Of a stretch of DNA of 64,000 nucleotides, positions 61,411 through 64,000 are shown one piece after another. This DNA comes from Flavobacteriales bacterium UBA1986. Its GTDB lineage: Bacteria; Bacteroidota; Bacteroidia; Flavobacteriales_G; Salibacteraceae. The notes below the pieces were generated by a model. It ran no database searches. It saw nothing but the letters and a program-made list of their open reading frames with translations, and had not been told where the DNA came from. Position numbers and translations under genes: made by a program. The stretch is from assembly GCA_002336245.1 (NCBI GenBank), contig DDDG01000001.1:1-64000 (forward strand), in the 5' to 3' direction. How positions within the stretch are numbered: position 1 is the stretch's first letter; the number at the start of each line of letters is the position of its first letter.

Positions 61411-61985
61411 TCAGAAGAACTTCTCAGGTTATGTTCAATGGTTTCAATCAAGCAATGAATGACTTTGATGTGAATTTCTTGAATTCTATCAGAAAAGCCC
61501 ATGTGCTCAACTCGAATTTCAATGTCGCAGAGTTCCGCTAAAGGTCCGCCAGTTTTACCCGTTAAACCAATTACGTTCATCCCAATTTCATGCGCTTTTT
61601 GTGCAGCTTTCAGTACGTTCTCAGAATTCCCACTTGTGCTGATTACGAGAAGGGAGTCTCCAGGTCTTCCGTGTGCTTCTACATATCTAGAAAACACTTC
61701 GGCGTAACCGTAGTCGTTGGCAACACAACTGAGATGTCCGGCATCGCTTATGGCCATGGCTGAATAGGCCTTTCTTTCTTCGCGAAACTTACCAGAGAGT
61801 TCTTCGGCAAAATGCATGGCATCGCTCATGGAACCTCCATTCCCACAGGAAATGATGCGTCCGTCGCGGGCCAAGCTTTGCGATAGGAGTGAGGCTGCGG
61901 CCTGAATTTTATGAAAATTTTCCTCGGTTGCGAACTTGTCGAGTACTTCAGATGCTTCTTGGAAACTTGCTTTTACGAGCTCCAT
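61407..61985 (-). CDS. gmhA: D-sedoheptulose 7-phosphate isomerase (SIS domain)
   Basis: Isomerises sedoheptulose-7-phosphate in the first step of LPS heptose synthesis. The 192-residue SIS protein has SCGNGGSMSDAMHFAEELSG, RKAYSAMAISD, DSLLVISTSGNSENVLKA and the C-terminal EIHIKVIHCLIETIE, which match GmhA. It shares the pathway with the heptose adenylyltransferase at 6337-6849. It lies between the dsbD-like gene (5 nt upstream) and the GT2 gene (4-nt overlap). Phosphoheptose isomerase-like SIS proteins such as DiaA are an alternative. Confidence 0.9.
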   Translation of the reverse strand: MELVKASFQEASEVLDKFATEENFHKIQAAASLLSQSLARDGRIISCGNGGSMSDAMHFAEELSGKFREERKAYSAMAISDAGHLSCVANDYGYAEVFSRYVEAHGRPGDSLLVISTSGNSENVLKAAQKAHEIGMNVIGLTGKTGGPLAELCDIEIRVEHMGFSDRIQEIHIKVIHCLIETIEHNLRSSSE

Positions 61986-61990
61986 ATATT

Positions 61991-64000
61991 CTAGTTTGAG
62001 CTGAAGAGTTTCGTCCCGCGATCCAACCAGTTTATAAACTTCGGAATGTCTGGGTCGTATGCAGCGGATTCGTGCAAGGCATTGCCGTCATGGTCCAAGA
62101 TTACATAATAGGGTTGAGAGTTCGTTCCAAATTTTGAGGCCTGGAAATAGCTCCATTTGTTCCCTACGGTTTTTAAGACTTTAGTCTTGTCGCCAATCTT
62201 CACTTCTTTCTTTTCGCTTTCAGGAAGCTCTAATTTCTCATCCACATAAAGTGAAACCAGAACGACGTTTTCCCTAAGGCGGTTTAGAACAGCTGGGTCA
62301 GACCAAACTTGTTCTTCCATTTTTCGGCAATTCACGCATGCCCATCCCGTAAAATCGACCATCAGAGGTTTATTCACCTCTTTAGCGTAGGCCATGGCTT
62401 CGTCGTAATCGTGGAAGCAATCTAAATTGTGCGGGCAGTGTGCAGATTTGGTATGACCGCCTTTACCAGCAGCGGTAGCCCCAGCGATCGCAACACCTGC
62501 TTTTCCGACTCCTTGTGGAGATTCGCTGTAGAACATGGGAGGTGGAAATCCAGAGATCACTTTAAGAGGCGCTCCCCACAATCCGGGTACGAGGTATAGA
62601 GTAAAAATCAAACTCACCGTTCCAAAAAGCATGCGCCCGACTGAAAGACGTTCCATCGGACTGTCGTGGGGTAAGCGGAAAGCTCCCAACAAGTAAGCAG
62701 TCATCATGGCGAAAATTCCAATCCAAATGGCGATGAACAATTCGCGCGTCAAAATTCCAGCTTGAACAACGAGGTCGGCGTTCGAAAGAAATTTCAAGGC
62801 CAAGGCCAATTCCAAGAATCCTAAAACAACTTTTACTGAGTTGAGCCAACCGCCAGAACGTGGCAATGAATTCAACCAACCAGGGAAGGCAGCAAACAGT
62901 GCAAAAGGCATGGCAAGGGCCAAGCTAAACCCGAACATTCCCAAGAGAGGCCCGGCAACTCCGCCGTTTACCGCTGCTTCAACCAGTAGGGTCCCAATGA
63001 TTGGTCCTGTGCATGAAAATGACACCAATGAAAGTGTGAAGGCCATGAAGAAGATTCCAATGAATCCTCCTTTATCTGAAGCTGCATCTGCCTTGTTTAC
63101 CCATGATGAGGGCAATGTAATTTCAAAGGCGCCAAAGAAGGAGATGGCGAATACCACGAACATGAAGAAGAAAATGAGATTGAACCAGAAACCGGTCGAA
63201 ATCTCATTCAAGGCATCTGGGCCAAATATCCAGGTCGTCATAAAGCCAAGTCCCACGTAAATGAGAATGATGAAGATTCCGTAAAGGATAGCATTCGACA
63301 TGCCTTGAGCCTTCGATTTGCTCTGCTTGGTAAAGAAGCTTACGGTCAAGGGAATCATAGGAAACACGCAGGGTGTGAGTAAGGCCAAAAGCCCCCCTAA
63401 AAAGCCAGCTATGAAAATCCCAACAAAACCTTTGGCTCTCAGCTTATCAGATTCATTGTCTTGATTGAGCATTGGCTCAGACGACAATTTGATGCTGAAT
63501 TCAACGATCTCTGGAGGCAAGCATTTCTCATCGTCGCAAACCATAAATTCGAGCTCGCCCTTGAATTGGGAGTCGGAACCGCTTTTTATTTTTTGCTGAA
63601 AACTTACTTTACCACTGAAGAAAGAGAGGTCCATCATAAAGTTGGGATCGTACTCCTCGTGCAGTTCGCCTACTTCTTCAACTTTCCCAATCAGTTCATG
63701 ATCTTGGCCCTCAGCAAAACGAAACACAGTTGGAAGTGGGCCTCCTTCAGGGATGTTCTGAGAGTACAAGTGCCATCCCTCGTCTATCTGAGCGTCGAAG
63801 CTTATCAGTTGCTCACCATTTCCAAGGTCTTTGGTTGAAAAACTCCAGGAGACTGGGTCGAAAATTTCGGGTTTTGAATCTAGGTCAGAAACCGGAGCAA
63901 GCTCTTCAGTCTCATCAACAGTCGATTCTGCTTGACTTGTTTCGGCCTCTTTAATACTGAGTTCAAAAGAGTACGGGACGTACTCTGGAGGCAAGCACTT
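61991..64000 (-). CDS. dsbD: DsbD-family thiol:disulfide reductase, 5' end cut by window edge
   Basis: Moves reducing power across the inner membrane to periplasmic or envelope proteins. Visible from the left: an N-terminal DsbD-alpha-like domain (WSFSTKDLGNG, DEGWHLYSQNIPEGGPLPT, CDDEKCLPPEIVEF), the CcdA-type TM core (TPCVFPMIPLTVSFF, FSCTGPIIGTLLVEA) and a C-terminal thioredoxin-like domain with CxxC in GWACVNCRKMEEQVW. The window ends with KCLPPEYVPYSFEL, the end of a second copy of the N-terminal domain. The frame runs past base 64000 without a start. gmhA follows 5 nt later. Confidence 0.9.
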   Translation of the reverse strand, partial: KCLPPEYVPYSFELSIKEAETSQAESTVDETEELAPVSDLDSKPEIFDPVSWSFSTKDLGNGEQLISFDAQIDEGWHLYSQNIPEGGPLPTVFRFAEGQDHELIGKVEEVGELHEEYDPNFMMDLSFFSGKVSFQQKIKSGSDSQFKGELEFMVCDDEKCLPPEIVEFSIKLSSEPMLNQDNESDKLRAKGFVGIFIAGFLGGLLALLTPCVFPMIPLTVSFFTKQSKSKAQGMSNAILYGIFIILIYVGLGFMTTWIFGPDALNEISTGFWFNLIFFFMFVVFAISFFGAFEITLPSSWVNKADAASDKGGFIGIFFMAFTLSLVSFSCTGPIIGTLLVEAAVNGGVAGPLLGMFGFSLALAMPFALFAAFPGWLNSLPRSGGWLNSVKVVLGFLELALALKFLSNADLVVQAGILTRELFIAIWIGIFAMMTAYLLGAFRLPHDSPMERLSVGRMLFGTVSLIFTLYLVPGLWGAPLKVISGFPPPMFYSESPQGVGKAGVAIAGATAAGKGGHTKSAHCPHNLDCFHDYDEAMAYAKEVNKPLMVDFTGWACVNCRKMEEQVWSDPAVLNRLRENVVLVSLYVDEKLELPESEKKEVKIGDKTKVLKTVGNKWSYFQASKFGTNSQPYYVILDHDGNALHESAAYDPDIPKFINWLDRGTKLFSSN

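Overview
This window is a stretch of ordinary chromosomal DNA from a member of the Bacteroidota, most likely order Flavobacteriales. The evidence is the type IX secretion and gliding genes (gldJ, a porP/sprF-like gene, porU, porV), C-terminal T9SS sorting domains on secreted proteins, DUF4270 and DUF2795 genes in conserved flavobacterial positions, the unusual Bacteroidota promoter box TAnnTTTG upstream of many genes, and near absence of Shine-Dalgarno sites. No transposase, integrase, phage gene, CRISPR array or rRNA was seen.

Layout: 1-4006 (minus) holds a glycogen-synthase-like protein, a DUF4270 lipoprotein and glmS (last codons cut by the edge). 4078-8775 (plus) is panC, panD, a flippase-like membrane protein, a heptose-phosphate adenylyltransferase, radA and a cobalamin adenosyltransferase. 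8850-15533 holds a DUF2795 protein, secA and korAB. 15743-16241 is a small stress-protein-like gene with two frame breaks. lgt and a divergent S9 peptidase follow, then a PIG-L deacetylase and a LuxE-like acyltransferase. 22724-33779 is the most variable part: lipoproteins, a porin, T9SS cargo, an SCO/cytochrome c cluster, two valine tRNAs, a circularly permuted GH16 enzyme and a broken secreted protein. 33776-39636 (minus) is a dehydrogenase, nhaD, exbB, exbD, tonB and folC. anmK, an acyl-CoA dehydrogenase and murF precede the T9SS locus 43310-51190. Then come ispF, cdd, pdhA, pdhC, a MurG-like glycosyltransferase, an SDR enzyme, trmB, a disrupted TPR histidine kinase, an alkyltransferase-like protein, an Mrp/ApbC ATPase, a NifU-type protein, a GT2 glycosyltransferase, gmhA and a dsbD-like gene cut by the right edge.

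How the genes work together: glmS, murF, anmK, gmhA, the heptose adenylyltransferase and the glycosyltransferases feed the cell envelope. secA, lgt and the T9SS genes export and anchor surface proteins, and several cargo proteins are encoded here. exbB-exbD-tonB power outer-membrane uptake. korAB, pdhA/pdhC, the acyl-CoA dehydrogenase and the amino-acid dehydrogenase point to a heterotrophic, amino-acid and fatty-acid oxidising lifestyle; the SCO protein and cytochrome c point to aerobic respiration.

Most notable: a natural circular permutation in the GH16 enzyme; a histidine kinase split by a 7-bp tandem repeat and an in-frame stop; several promoter boxes only 4-7 nt from start codons, implying leaderless mRNAs; a decayed tRNA fragment beside an intact tRNA-Val; and five convergent gene pairs sharing exactly 4 nt at their stop codons.
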